Source: Asterella californica
Lineage: Eukaryota; Streptophyta; Marchantiopsida; Marchantiales; Aytoniaceae
DNA length: 64,000 bases
Assembly: GCA_036924285.1 (NCBI GenBank)
Contig: JAYKYS010000001.1
Location: forward strand, 12,177,501 to 12,241,500
Reading direction: 5' to 3'
The position numbers and the translations under genes are program-made. Of the stretch, positions 1-10,803 are shown piece after piece. Position 1 is the first letter of the stretch. Every line of letters begins with the position of its first letter. The notes below the pieces were generated by a model that was not told where the DNA came from, made no database searches, and was given only the letters and a program-made list of their open reading frames with translations.

Positions 1-1218
1 TACACCGCTAACCTGCAAACACAATCACAAGTTAGCGTCCATGCACCACTTACCTTATCTCAGTTTGATCCGGATCGGAGTCGGACCGTCTCCCTAACTA
101 TCAAGCTCAGCATTCCCTAAGTCTCGACCTAGACCCGCCTAGGTCGATCTCAAAACATGAGCAAGTCACAAGATGACTTGGGACGGATTTCCCATAAAGT
201 CCAGGATCCTAAACGGTGCCTCCAGCACACCTAGCGGTCCAACCACCCGTGACGTCCGTCTGGGTCTAGGCTCCCGAACGGTGGTCTAACCCGTCGACTC
301 GTTCTCTAGTCTTGCCCCAGCCCTAACAGCGTTCATAAGTCCAGATGTCCAAGTCTGGACACAGTTGTAGCAAGTAAACTTAGAGCCATTGCCCTTCTGA
401 GGTGTTTGCCCCTTAGGTTTTGCTCCTGTTTGCTGTCGCTTTGCTGTCGGGACACAAGTATCCTTCCGATCTTTTTCACCCCCATCCCACTATCGCTTGA
501 AGCCCTTGTTATTCTTCTGGAACTTGTCCGTGCTGCGTGGTTCAAAAGGTTTCTGTTGCTAGACTTCGTCGTCCTCACTCGTCCTGGCCCACCCAGGCAT
601 CGAGCCCCCCTCATATCTACTTCTAGGGATCGACGGCCCCGCCCTCCTCTTTGGTCTCTAAAAATTATACCACAACCTGATCCTAGTTCGGTCATAACTT
701 CCAGCTCGGAGGTCAGTTCGAGGAGTGTTATATATCACTGGAAAGCTCTCGACGAGACCTTTCCAATGATATCTCACTCGCCTCGAGATCTTACGTGGAG
801 CTCCGTCCACGACCTAAAACGTCCTTGGAGCTCCAACACTTAGTCATTTTTCAGAAACCTGTGGTCCAGACCCAGACTCGAACCCTGTGGTCGGACCAAC
901 GTCCGAACCACGGTTCGTCTGCATCTCGGACGCACGTCTTGGATCTACGTCTCAGACCTATGTCTCAGATTTATGTTTCGGTCCGTTCCCAGACTTGTCC
1001 CCTTAGGTCAGCGTTCGTCTGGGGTCGTCTTGAGATAGGCCCTTAGGTCCTAGCCCAATGTTCCAACCTTGGTTTAGAGAACCACTTAGGGTTCATCTGA
1101 TCCTGACTTCCCGGCCAAGCCGTTAAGTCCAACTTGCAGCGCTCACAACCTAGCGCAAGTCCGCTAAGGTTCTGTTGTTCGCGTCTGCGTCCGAATCTTG
1201 AGAATGAGGGTCGCGATA
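1..1218 (-). repeat. Inverted chimeric LTR fragment of the C-family chromovirus (fragment F)
   Basis: This is the reverse complement of the LTR found at 16985-18111 and 23511-24624. It begins about 60 bp inside the LTR's 3' end and runs to the LTR's first bases at about 1218, where the expected GGCGCGACA end reads GTCGCGATA. It is visibly more diverged than the two LTRs of element C. The LTR segment expected between about 361 and 573 is replaced by gag coding sequence (separate entry). The reading frames on both strands at 333-1246 follow from this LTR and are not genes. The element's internal part would lie left of the window. Confidence 0.85.
361..573 (-). repeat. Piece of chromovirus gag embedded in LTR F
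   Basis: About 210 bp here match, in reverse complement, the gag nucleocapsid coding region of element C at roughly 19073-19284 (the basic linker up to the first cysteines of the CCHC knuckle). Normal LTR sequence resumes on both sides: the left flank matches the reverse complement of about 17710-17790 and the right flank that of about 17550-17620. About 90 bp of LTR are missing between them. So gag replaces part of the LTR rather than lying beside it. Confidence 0.75.
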
Positions 1219-1552
1219 ATATCTTGGTGTCAGAATTTGGTCTCAAGCTGAAACTTCGTGTTTGTGCTCAGTGGGGCCTCTTTTACATGTAGGAGAAGTT
1301 TAGAAGTCTAAACCTTCACATATTTCTCAATCTTGAGTGTCAAAGTTCACCGTATGATCTTATCATTGCTAGTTAAGCCTGAACTTTGCTTCCTGAACAT
1401 ATCAGAAGAGCCAAGAGACATGTATGAGTGTTTTATAGTGTAACTTGAAGCTTATCCTTTGAATAAACCAGCCACAGCTAGAAGCCTAGTGCTTCTCTGA
1501 GTAAACATATCACAGTCTTCACGATCATAACACAGCCAAAAGGTTCCGCCCT
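1219..1552. other. Unassigned stretch between LTR F and element A
   Basis: About 330 bp with no convincing reading frame and no match elsewhere in the window. It lies where the outer end of element A's left LTR should be, so that end has been lost or replaced. Confidence 0.4.
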
Positions 1553-2319
1553 TCTCAGATTACTAGGATTACTAGTGCACCATAATAACAAAGATTCAGT
1601 TACATCCATGCTCAGTTCATTCAACTCTCTGATCCGTATTGTCACATCAGTCTCTCTAATAACGTTCTTGCAAACAAGTTCTAATCCCACTCTCAACATT
1701 ACATCGCATAATACTCAAAGACTCCCAAGGTCTCCAATACTCACTTTACTACAAAATAGGAAAATGAGAGTGTCTTCCACCCTCTCAACTCTTCCTTATA
1801 TACTCTACAACTTCTTATCGTGGTAACTTTCACTAAGTTATGTTATCTCATTGTAAGTACGCATTCCAAAATAGTAAAACTTCTAAAGAATACTAAGACT
1901 TAAGAATAGCACACACATTACTTGTTCTACTCACTAAAGTAAGAGATTTTCTTACTTTAGCTTTTCTAAAGTGTTAACTTTCCATAGTATCTAGTAGGAA
2001 GACGACAACAAACTAATACGTCTTTTGAATAGCATCTTTAGATATTTGTGCATGACTTTTCATCATGCATCCAATCAGCGATGGTCAACAAAGTTATATA
2101 CTTTGGAGAAGCGTATTTAGAGCTCCGCACTTGTCACATAGTGTCATAGTGAAACCTCTAATAGTTTCCTCAAATTAGTTATAACTATCTCAGCTAGTTA
2201 TGTCTAGTTTTGATCACTCTAGATTTGGATCTTCGAACTAGAATAATCTATAAGATAGTCATACCTAATGAAATTTATATAAGCAAACACACAAATAATA
2301 AGATACTTGTGGTGTGACA
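1553..2319 (-). repeat. Element A 3' LTR (left, truncated)
   Basis: Homologous to 24720-25484 with scattered substitutions. It ends in GTGTGACA, followed at 2320 by the A/B-type polypurine context (reverse complement of TTTACTCCCAGAC). Homology to the right LTR fades left of about 1553, so the outer end is missing. Confidence 0.75.
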
Positions 2320-2995
2320 TTTACTCCCAGACTTAATTTTCACTCCGTCCTCGGAGTGAAATATCACGTTGATGAAACTTCTTCAGCTTGTCGTGGTTCA
2401 CTCGGTAGAAGAACGTACCACTCCTTTCTTGAAGATCATGGGTGTCATTACTCCATATTTTGGAGATAATGAAAGACCTAAAATATCAACGTAAGAACTT
2501 CTTACTAATAGCATTCCATAACATCACCCACTCACCTTTTTGAAATGGCTGTAACTTCATTTTTGTTCTTCGCCAACCGCTTGTCATATCTCTTCTTCTG
2601 CTGTAGCTGAGCCATCTCAATTCGTTGAGTTCCATCGTCTCTGTTCTCCTCTAGCCCCAACAAGGTTTCTCTCCTCTCCTTCTCAACTGTTGGGCCAATC
2701 TTTCTCTTCAATCCAGCTTGCAAGGTTTGAAAGGTGGTTAAGTCGAACTGGATTGATAATCTGGATTTCAACCCATACACCATCTTGAAAGACGAATATC
2801 TCATAGACATCTTCACAGTTGTACGATACTCTCATAAAACCGCATGAAGACGCTTGTCTTAGTTGTGTTTGGCCCCTTCCATGTCAACATCCTTTGCTAA
2901 CATTTGACACAAAGTAAAGTGTGTCCTCTCTACCAAACCGTTTGAACTAAGTTCATATGAAATAGTAACCCTCTAAGAAATGGAGAAGTGTGTGT
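2320..2995 (-). pseudogene. Element A integrase C-terminal fragment
   Basis: On the minus strand, 2816 to 2532 reads as an integrase C-terminal region closely resembling that of element B (around 4500-4250): a YGLKSRLSIQFDL segment followed by a charged KRYDKRLAKNK segment. Frame is lost further upstream. It is cut at 2995 by the LTR of element B and continues at 11725. Confidence 0.75.
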
Positions 2996-3918
2996 TGTAA
3001 ACCCTCCGCGGTCTTATCGATCACTACCCCCCCCCCCCCCCGATCTCTCAACCTCCACGATCGTCCTCCACGAATCTGCAACATGTCGGGCCTGTCTCTC
3101 ACTCAAGGGTCACCTCTGATGGCTTTGATGGAAGCACACCATGAACTTGAAGGGAAAATGCTGAGTTCACTCATTCATACACCCACAAACTTATCAACTA
3201 AAAATCTCCTTAAACACATCAATTAAAAATCCTCCATTCTAACAACGTCTCTCAAGTTCTCACATGCTAAAAATATCCCACACTCTCTATATTACTCAAG
3301 TTGTCATTACGACAATGTGAAAACAAGGATGAGGAGCTCTTCTCTACTCCTCTATTTATACATTCTAGGTTTTTACTTTGGTATCCTCCGGTAACTCAGC
3401 CGTAACTACTTTTATCGGGTTTTACTAAGATATTACTTAAGGTAAAAGCATTGATCACATGAGCTTTTTACCTTTTCACATGGGCTTATTCCTTCAAAGT
3501 CAACAACTTCTAGAAGGATTCTGGAATATTCTCAAGGAATCTTGAATTTCCACCCCCCCTCTACACTAGGACCCACTAAAAAGGAAACATGTGGAATCTC
3601 TTCTTGTTTTTAATGCCCACAAAGTCCACAACTTTAATCCAACCACTAATATCAAGTCAAAAAGGAGATAAGGGATACTTTCCACCTCCTTTCTACCTTT
3701 TAGACAAGATGACAAGATAGTAGTGCTCACTCTTTAGCAAATATCTGAATTCTGCCAAAAGTACAGCTAAGTTTAACCATAACTAACTTTTAGATAGTCA
3801 TGACTAACTTGACACCTCCTAAAAGTACTTTGGCAGCAATTAAACATTCTCAACACTTAGTTAGAACTAAACACCTTACTAATAGACAAACTTCCTATGT
3901 GTAACATAGGTCGTTACA
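2996..3918 (-). repeat. Element B 3' LTR
   Basis: 923 bp, nearly identical to 10804-11724. Contains a homopolymeric C run at about 3028-3042 that varies in length between the two LTRs. Short reading frames within it have no coding support. Confidence 0.9.
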
Positions 3919-3931
3919 TTTTACCCCCGGA

Positions 3932-5269
3932 CTAAATTTTCGCTCCGTCCTCGGAGTGAAGAGAGAACTTTCGTCGATGAAAGAACTTCAACTTGTCATG
4001 GTTGACCCGATCGAATCTCCTTCCTCCCAACTCCTGAAGGTCATATGTGAAGTTGCTCCACACCTTATCTACAACAAAAGGACCAAAATATCTCGGAAGA
4101 AACTTCTTTCTAGCCCTCTTGAATCTGATAGCATCATACAACATAACCCAATCTCCGACTTGAAAAGGTTTTACCTCCCTCTTGCCCAATCGTTTGTCGT
4201 AACTCTTCTTTTGATACGCCTGAGCTCGTTCCATCCGGATCATTGCTACCGCTCGGGTCTCTTCCAACTCCATGAGTTGCTCCCTTCTTGATCTAATCAC
4301 GTCTTCTCCTCTCGACCTCTTCAACTTTCGTTGAATAGTTTGAAAAATATCCAATTCGAATTGGATGGGCAACTTGGACTCCACTCCATAAACCAGTCGA
4401 AATGGGGAGTATCCAGTAGAAGTCTTTGTTGTCGTTCGATACTCCCATAAGATAGCATGTAGCCTCTTATCCCAAGTATGTTTCGCAGTCTCAACACCAG
4501 CATCTTTGGCGAGCATCATACAAAGTGTAAGATTGGTCTTCTCCGCAAGACCATTAGCATTTGGTTTGTATGAGGTCGTTACTCGTGGCTTGATAGAAAA
4601 GTGTTGTAGCATAGCAGTAGTCATGCTCCCTACAAACTCTCCTCCTCTATCCGAGACCAACTCTAACGGACATCCAAATCTGGTGATGATCCTCTCCCAT
4701 AGGAATCTACCGACTTCTGTTTCATTAGTCTCCCTCAAAGGTCTAGCCTCTACCCACTTGGTACAATAGTCAGTGGCGACTACAATGTATCTATTGCCTC
4801 GAGGTGTCTTATTAAGAGGACCTACAAAGTCAATACCTCATTTCTCAAACGGCCCTAATACTGGAATTGATCTTAACGGAGGTGTTCTAGTAGACTTTAG
4901 AGCAAATGCTTGACATACGTCACAAGTTTTGCAATAGTCTAAACACTCTTTGAAAATCCCTCTCCAGTGATAACCCGCATCCAAAATCTTGAAGGCTGTT
5001 ATCTTACCAGCAAAGTGACCTCCGCAAACAGTTCCGTCGTGAAACTCGTGCATTAGTTTGAATGCCTCCTTCTGACCAACTGCTCTCCTTAGTAACCCAT
5101 CTGCTCCTTGATGAAACAGAATTCCCTCCACCATGGTGTAAGGTTTGCATCTCTTGATCAACGCGTTACGTTCTCGGGTATGCATACCTTCTGGAAAAGA
5201 GCCATCTACAAGGAAACTCCAGATTTCCTTGTACTCGTCCGGTATCTCCTCGATGCTTGTGATGGTCAT
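3932..5269 (-). pseudogene. Element B integrase (one in-frame stop)
   Basis: Integrase catalyses insertion of the element's cDNA into host DNA. The N-terminal HHCC zinc module is read at 5269-4838 (HEFHD...GGHF...CKTCDVCQ). The core follows with a first Asp in GIDFVGPL, a second in SDRGGEF and a Glu in NGLAEK, giving the D,D,E triad. The C-terminal region runs to 3932. A single TGA at about 4838-4840 separates the zinc module from the core, where the context FEK*GIDF suggests a former tryptophan codon. No chromodomain or PHD finger follows; the frame stops just before the polypurine tract. Confidence 0.85.
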
Positions 5270-6060
5270 CAGATGCTCGTCTGGAAATGAATCATCAAAC
5301 GGTTCTTCCCCCCTCCTCCTCTATCTTCGATCACATAATCGTATTCTGTTAGAAGGATCTTCCAACGAGCAATACGACCTTCGGCATTAGGCTTATTAAA
5401 GATATACTTTAAAGCCTTGTGATCTGTGACTATGGAAAATTTCCCTCCTAGCAAGTAGTGTCGAAATTTCTTCAATCCAAAGATCACCGCTAATCCTTCT
5501 CGTTCAGTCACGGAGTAATTCTTCTCCGCTGGCACCATCTGCCTACTAGCATAAGCTATAGGATGATCATGCCCATCTTCATCTAACTGACTTAATGTAC
5601 ACCCGATAGCTACATTAGAGGCATCCGTATACAGAATAAATGCTTTACTCCACTCAGGTTTAGCAAGTATAGGAGCTGTCACCAATGCCTTTTTCAGCTC
5701 CTCAAATGCTTCCTTTGCCTTCTGATCATGCACTATCAAGTCAAACTCAACTCCCTTCTTCATGTACATAGTCAAAGCTATTGCTTTGTTTGAGAAGGAA
5801 AAGACAAACCTACGATAATATCCAACCATCCCAAGAAACTGTCTCAACTTTGTCAAGTTGATTGGAAATGGAAGATCCACAATCTTCTTCACCTTCTCAG
5901 GATCTACCGCAATCCCTTTCTTGGAAATGATGTGTCCTAACAGCAGACCTTCTTCGCAGCCAAAGATGCACTTCTCTGGATTCAGAGAAGCGTTACCTGG
6001 CTCCAACCGCTGCCGAACTTTGATCACATGATCAAAGTGGTCCTCCTTTCTTCCGTACAC
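5269..6060 (-). pseudogene. Element B reverse transcriptase C-terminus and RNase H
   Basis: Continues the RT palm from the upstream frame. The catalytic motif FIDDF (coded around 6061-6078) is intact but lies just past a one-base frameshift relative to the gag-RT frame. RT thumb (LGHIISKKGIAVDPEKV, RQFLGMVGYYRRF) is followed by RNase H with the LYTDAS and VTDHKALK motifs. Reading is lost again at about 5290-5310, where a run of G on the coding strand has slipped by one base; the next frame continues into the integrase. Confidence 0.85.
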
Positions 6061-6095
6061 ACAGAAATCATCAATGAAATCACGAACAAACTTTC

Positions 6096-8771
6096 CTATG
6101 ATGGTTCGAACACCTTGTTCATGAACCTCTGAAACGTGGCCGGAGCATTACATAGTCCGAATGACATCACTCGAAATGCAAATGTTCCCCAAGGAGTAGT
6201 GAAAGTAGTCAACTGCTGGTACTCTTGTGCTATCTTGATCTGGTTGTATCCACTATAACCATCACCAAAGCTGTACCACTCATGACCAGCAACTTCCTCC
6301 AAAATCTCATCTATAAATGGTAGAGGATAATAATCCTTCTTGGTAACTGCATTCAGCTTCTTATAGTCTATGCACACTCGCAGCTTACCATTCTTCTTCT
6401 TGACGATCACAATGGGTGAAACCCATTCTGAGTTCTCCACCTCGTAGATGAAACTCGCCTCCCTCAACTTGTCTATCTCCTCCTTGATCATCATCGCTGT
6501 TGTAGGATTGACCCTTCTCTGCTTCTGTCGAACTGGTCTTGCGTTCTCCTCCAATTCGATTCGATGAGTCTCGAGGGTCACCTCCTTCAAATCCTTGTAG
6601 CTGAAAGCAAACACATGGATATATTTTCGAAATATATCTAGGAATCTACTTTTCTCCTCTTGAGTGACATTGATACCAAACTTCAGGGTAGAGAGTCTTC
6701 TCACAATCTCTACCTCACTCAACTCTTCTTTGTCAGGATCTTTCTCCACTGCTGGTCGAGGCAACAAGTCAATAGCACTAAGCTGATGTACTGATTCATC
6801 TCGACCAAATCCTTCATCCTCAGACGAGGATTCTTGGTCGTAAGAATCCCCAGTATCTACTTCTGAGACACTCTGATCATCCTCCGTATCAGATTCCCAG
6901 TAGTCACTAGTGGGTCTATCAGAGTCAGAAGTCACAACTCCAACACCCGAGAGAGGAACTATCACTCTATGATCTCTAGGCCCAATCCGTAAGTATCCCT
7001 TGTGCCACCTATCCGTGGTGCGCACAGCTCTCAACCAAGGCCTACCTAGGAGCAAATCATAACTAGAGTCCTTTAACACTTGAAAGGACATCAATGTTTG
7101 AACTCCCATCACAGACACGACCACCTTCTCTAACACGCCAAGAGGTCTTACCCGTTGCTTGTTAGCCATCCCCACGACAATGCTAGCCGGGCGAGTTGGT
7201 TCCATCCCCAACTTCTTCATCAACCTCTCTGATATGGCGTTTACAGCCGACCCTCCATCCACCAATACGTCAGAGACGTAGTGACCATTCAACCGGACTT
7301 CAATCTTTGAAGCCCTAGTGCATACCTCTGAAGCATGCACATCCACCACACCAACTCCCACAGACTTTGATGCCTTGCTCTTGGGTTTCTTCTTCTTGCT
7401 TCTCTTAGAACTCAGTCCTCCTCTGAGTTCCCTTCGTAAGCTGGGATTAAGTGCGATCAATTGTCCAACAGTGATGTTGGCTTTCTGAGCACCCACATCT
7501 TCAACCACATCATATCCCGCTTGGGAAGATGAAATGGTGAAATCCGCCATCCCCAACTTCCTTCTTGGCTCCCTTGGTGTACTCGAAACATTACTCGAAC
7601 GAGTACTTCTACTAGTTGATTCTTCCATGAAAACCGGTTCATCAGAAAATCTAGTTCTTTTCCTTTCTTGAGCTAAAAGCTCCACCGGTGCATGAGAAGA
7701 GTTTGAACTCTCTCCTTTCTCGTAGATGGGATCTCGCACGACATCAATAGTAGCCACCCCCTTGTCTCGTCCTTGTGATGGATTTCCTCCACCCACATTC
7801 ATTTTGACAACTTCGGCACCTCTTGCTCCGTTGTTAGGACAATTTCGCTGGAAATGAGAACCTCCACACGTCCAACAAGTGATTCCTCCAAAGTTACCTT
7901 GGTTGCCTCCAAAGTTACCTTGATTTCCTCGGTTGGGATTGTTGTCGTAACCTCTTTGACCTCCTCCTCCACCTTTGTTCCTCCATTCTCGTAACTGCAC
8001 CACGTTTATCTTGAGATCCGCAAGAGTATCGGTGATGCTCTTCAGCTCGGCATGAAAATCAGAGGTGGCAGTAGACATCGTTGTTGGGACAAACGGTCTT
8101 GGCACCACCGTTGGAGTAGGAGCTGACGTTGAAGCAATCACCAATTGTGACGGTGCAGGTGCGATCGTTGTGGCTACACCAGGAATCGGAGTCGACACCA
8201 GAGCAACATGATGAGGTTGGATGATATCTCTTTCATCCAAACTCTCTTCCATGTTTGTCGCAATCTTGATGGCCTCCGCTTTGATTGCTGGCTTCTCGTA
8301 CCTCACTTGGGTTCGAATTGAAGGCCTCAACCCTCCCACCAAGTTCTTGGTCAACACTGCTCCAATCCCCGCCATCGTTAACTCCACATTGTCTCCACTC
8401 TTCCGTAAGACCGTCCGAAACCGTTGCTCCAACTTATCCACCCTTTCGGCATATTGCCGAACTTTCTCGTCGTCCCGTTGCTTCAAATGAGTAAGCTCCA
8501 CCATGAGCTTCTCATAACTCTCTTCTGGAAGAAATTCTTCGATGAGTGCATTACTCAACGTCTCCCATGTGTCCTCAACTGCACCAGGTGTCTTGCTCTT
8601 CACTCGGTCTTCATACCACGTAAGAGCAAAATCTTCTAAAAACTCTGGCAGTAACAACACCCATTCTTCCTTCCTTCTCACGTTGTTTCTGATGCAACCC
8701 CTTTTGAAGTCTCGTACAAATGGTTCTACATCTTCATTGTCCTTCCCATGAAACACTGGTAACTTCCCCAT
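6096..8771 (-). CDS. Element B gag-protease-RT polyprotein (N-terminal part)
   Basis: 891 codons from an ATG at 8771. Residues about 1-200 are a retrotransposon gag capsid (LTWYEDR, EFLPEESYEKLMVELTHLKQ). A zinc knuckle CWTCGGSHFQRNC lies near residue 300 after a Gly/Asn-rich stretch. An aspartic-protease-like segment with VLVDGGSAVNAI lies near residue 510, with DGG where DSG or DTG is usual. An acidic spacer follows, then the RT fingers and palm (KLRVCIDYKKLNAVTKKDYYPLP, SFGDGYSGYNQI). It ends at a frameshift just before the FIDDF motif, so the ORF is open but pol is broken. Codon use and frame are otherwise clean, in keeping with a young insertion. Confidence 0.88.
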   Translation of the reverse strand: MGKLPVFHGKDNEDVEPFVRDFKRGCIRNNVRRKEEWVLLLPEFLEDFALTWYEDRVKSKTPGAVEDTWETLSNALIEEFLPEESYEKLMVELTHLKQRDDEKVRQYAERVDKLEQRFRTVLRKSGDNVELTMAGIGAVLTKNLVGGLRPSIRTQVRYEKPAIKAEAIKIATNMEESLDERDIIQPHHVALVSTPIPGVATTIAPAPSQLVIASTSAPTPTVVPRPFVPTTMSTATSDFHAELKSITDTLADLKINVVQLREWRNKGGGGGQRGYDNNPNRGNQGNFGGNQGNFGGITCWTCGGSHFQRNCPNNGARGAEVVKMNVGGGNPSQGRDKGVATIDVVRDPIYEKGESSNSSHAPVELLAQERKRTRFSDEPVFMEESTSRSTRSSNVSSTPREPRRKLGMADFTISSSQAGYDVVEDVGAQKANITVGQLIALNPSLRRELRGGLSSKRSKKKKPKSKASKSVGVGVVDVHASEVCTRASKIEVRLNGHYVSDVLVDGGSAVNAISERLMKKLGMEPTRPASIVVGMANKQRVRPLGVLEKVVVSVMGVQTLMSFQVLKDSSYDLLLGRPWLRAVRTTDRWHKGYLRIGPRDHRVIVPLSGVGVVTSDSDRPTSDYWESDTEDDQSVSEVDTGDSYDQESSSEDEGFGRDESVHQLSAIDLLPRPAVEKDPDKEELSEVEIVRRLSTLKFGINVTQEEKSRFLDIFRKYIHVFAFSYKDLKEVTLETHRIELEENARPVRQKQRRVNPTTAMMIKEEIDKLREASFIYEVENSEWVSPIVIVKKKNGKLRVCIDYKKLNAVTKKDYYPLPFIDEILEEVAGHEWYSFGDGYSGYNQIKIAQEYQQLTTFTTPWGTFAFRVMSFGLCNAPATFQRFMNKVFEPS

Positions 8772-8984
8772 CTTGTAACTATTCTTTCTACCCTTCTAAT
8801 TTTTGTGCAATAACTACTCGCTAAAAGAGTACGAACATCACCAATTCCATTCGCGAATAATCTACCATAGGTAAAATGAAAGGAAATGGTTGTAACAACA
8901 CCTCTTGTGCCATCTCTTCTCCCAAGGTAATCATGAGCCTGAGTCGCATCACCGCCTTCTCCACCATCCGAATGACGATCTCCA

Positions 8985-9461
8985 TCACAACTCAGCTGAG
9001 TCCTCTTTTGAAGTCGACAACTTCTCCATCTCCGCTCTTTGAGTCTCGTCCAACTTCTCGACTACTGACGTAAGTAGGGCGACCACATCTACGCACTTGT
9101 GTCCTCTGGATAGATCACCCACTCCACAACTTGAACAAGGATCTTCGCCTAGAAGATGAATTGGCGCTGGTGACGATGGACCCACTCGAAGACTTAAATA
9201 AGTAAACTCCCGCTTCCCTTTAGCTCTCTCGGTTCTGATTCTAGTTGGACAATTCACTACTTTGTGTCCCAACCCTCTACAGAAATAACACCACAAGTCG
9301 GTTTCTACTCTTCTCCTCGGAGATTCTACTTGAGGTTTAGTACTAGGGTTTTCAAACTCGACGATAATCTCTCTCGAACTTTCTCCGACACTTACTATGA
9401 CATCTAAACCTTGAGGAAGGTTTCTAAGTCTAACTTTCCAATCTTTTAAATTTCCACTCAT
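8985..9461 (-). CDS. Extra ORF with CCHC zinc knuckle upstream of gag (element B)
   Basis: 158 codons from an ATG at 9461, ending 213 bp before gag. The N-terminal part (WKVRLRNLPQGLDVIVSVG...) is followed near residue 75 by CYFCRGLGHKVVNC, an exact C-x2-C-x4-H-x4-C knuckle distinct from the one in gag. A second cluster of Cys/His lies near residue 120. The same ORF, with the same start region and knuckle, is found in the diverged element A at about 16240-16454, so it is under shared descent and probably function. I do not recognise the N-terminal domain. Nucleic-acid binding is inferred from the knuckle. Confidence 0.6.
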   Translation of the reverse strand: MSGNLKDWKVRLRNLPQGLDVIVSVGESSREIIVEFENPSTKPQVESPRRRVETDLWCYFCRGLGHKVVNCPTRIRTERAKGKREFTYLSLRVGPSSPAPIHLLGEDPCSSCGVGDLSRGHKCVDVVALLTSVVEKLDETQRAEMEKLSTSKEDSAEL

Positions 9462-9599
9462 GTTGCACCTTCTCAACCATTAAGTGGACAAAATATCATA
9501 GAGGAAAATAATTCTACATCACTTTCTTAACTCTTCCGAGCTTTATATTGGAAATCGTGTATTATACATGCTATACACGAAATAAAATCTAATCTAAAT

Positions 9600-9899
9600 T
9601 TAACTATCGAAGATATGATCCTCCTCACCATCGTTTGTACTAATCACAACAGACATCTTGAACTCACTCTTGTAAAAATCCAACTCTACTTCACCAGGAG
9701 CATTCGTGGCCTCCACAGTGAATGATGCTTTAAACTCGGCTTTCTTCAAATCTGTGCCAATGGTCGCGGAAGCTTCTTTGTATAGGGTAAAGAGGGCACC
9801 CCAAGTGCTATAGATGCGGGTTCGTAACTCATCTATACTCAACTTGGGCTTCTCCGTCTCTGTTCGAACTCCTAAACGTCTCTTCTTCCACCTCGTCAT
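9600..9899 (-). CDS. Leader ORF of element B, unknown product
   Basis: 99 codons from an ATG at 9899 on the element's coding strand, between the 5' LTR and the CCHC ORF. The N-terminus is basic (MTRWKKRRLG) and the C-terminus acidic. No domain recognised. It may be a small leader protein or chance. Confidence 0.25.
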   Translation of the reverse strand: MTRWKKRRLGVRTETEKPKLSIDELRTRIYSTWGALFTLYKEASATIGTDLKKAEFKASFTVEATNAPGEVELDFYKSEFKMSVVISTNDGEEDHIFDS

Positions 9900-10130
9900 T
9901 CAAACAGGATTCCCCATGAAGTATCTTCAAGACCTCCTTGTATGCCGAAACGTGTATCTCTTAGTTGGTACGAGATCTCTCCAAGATTTTTGTTATCTCC
10001 AGTAGCTCAACCTCCAAGCTACTAAATCATGAAGTTTCAACAGAAACTTCCCTAATCAGAAGAGATGGTGATGACTGTACAAATTTTCAGAGAACTGAAA
10101 TTTGTATATTTTCACTTCCTCGTGGTTGTC

Positions 10131-10511
10131 AACCCCCTCCACTTTGAAAATTTCTTTCTCCCTCTTCAGACCTCATCTTCTCATGATTTCTTTTGTCCTG
10201 GATAGCTTATCAGCCACTCTAAAACACTGGAAAGTTTCTCAGGAAAATAAAATTCACAGAAAATCTGACAATGACTGTAAATTTTTTCCAGATAACAGAA
10301 TTTCTCAACTCTCACGAATAGACCCCCTCAACTTTGAAAATTCATTGCTCCCTCTCTAGACCACCTTTTCCTATGATTTCTTTTGTCTTAGATAGGTTAT
10401 CAGCCAATCTAAAACACTGGAAAGTATCACAGGAAAATAAAATTCACAGAAAAGTTGACAGCGACTGTACAAATTTTCCAGAGAGCAGAATTCTAAACTC
10501 ACAAATTTATC
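10131..10511. repeat. Two tandem copies of a ~190-bp unit in the element B leader
   Basis: The unit starting CCCCCTCCACTTTGAAAATT at about 10132 recurs at about 10322 with roughly 85-90% identity by eye, including the shared block CTAAAACACTGGAAAGT. A weaker partial copy precedes them near 10080. Element A has a related stretch at about 16845-16935. Confidence 0.75.
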
Positions 10512-10565
10512 TCCTCTAATAACTTTTCTCTCCTCCTTCCTCTACAACTCTTGTTGCACACTCTT

Positions 10566-10760
10566 TCAACTCTCCTCAAACCCTTTCTTAGTGAACAAGA
10601 TGTAAAGAATGACTTCGAACGCGTCATATATCACTACGGGATACACGAAAGGTTCTAACGTTGCTAACATCGCGTTAGCTCTCTCTCCTCCCAACGTTCT
10701 CTCCATGTGCTCTCTCATAATCTCCTTTTGTCGAATATAGAACTGAACTCTAAACATCAT
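10566..10760 (-). CDS. Small leader ORF next to the element B primer-binding site
   Basis: 64 codons from an ATG at 10760, about 20 bp downstream of the primer-binding site on the coding strand. No recognised domain. Position alone makes it notable and it may be non-functional. Confidence 0.2.
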   Translation of the reverse strand: MMFRVQFYIRQKEIMREHMERTLGGERANAMLATLEPFVYPVVIYDAFEVILYILFTKKGFEES

Positions 10761-10780
10761 TCAACGATCTCTTCAAGTGA

Positions 10781-10799
10781 GGTCCCGGTAACGGAACCA
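10781..10799 (-). other. Element B primer-binding site, tRNA-Asp-like
   Basis: On the minus strand, four bases inside the 5' LTR, the sequence reads TGGTTCCGTTACCGGGACC. This resembles the complement of plant tRNA-Asp 3' ends (TGGCGCCGTTGCCGGGGA), with mismatches. Element A has the related, more decayed site at 24668-24686. Confidence 0.65.
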
Positions 10800-10803
10800 A
10801 AAA

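Noticed and set aside
333..1246. Overlapping open frames on both strands at the window start
   Set aside because: All fall inside the inverted LTR and its gag insert; the same frames recur in the LTRs of element C.
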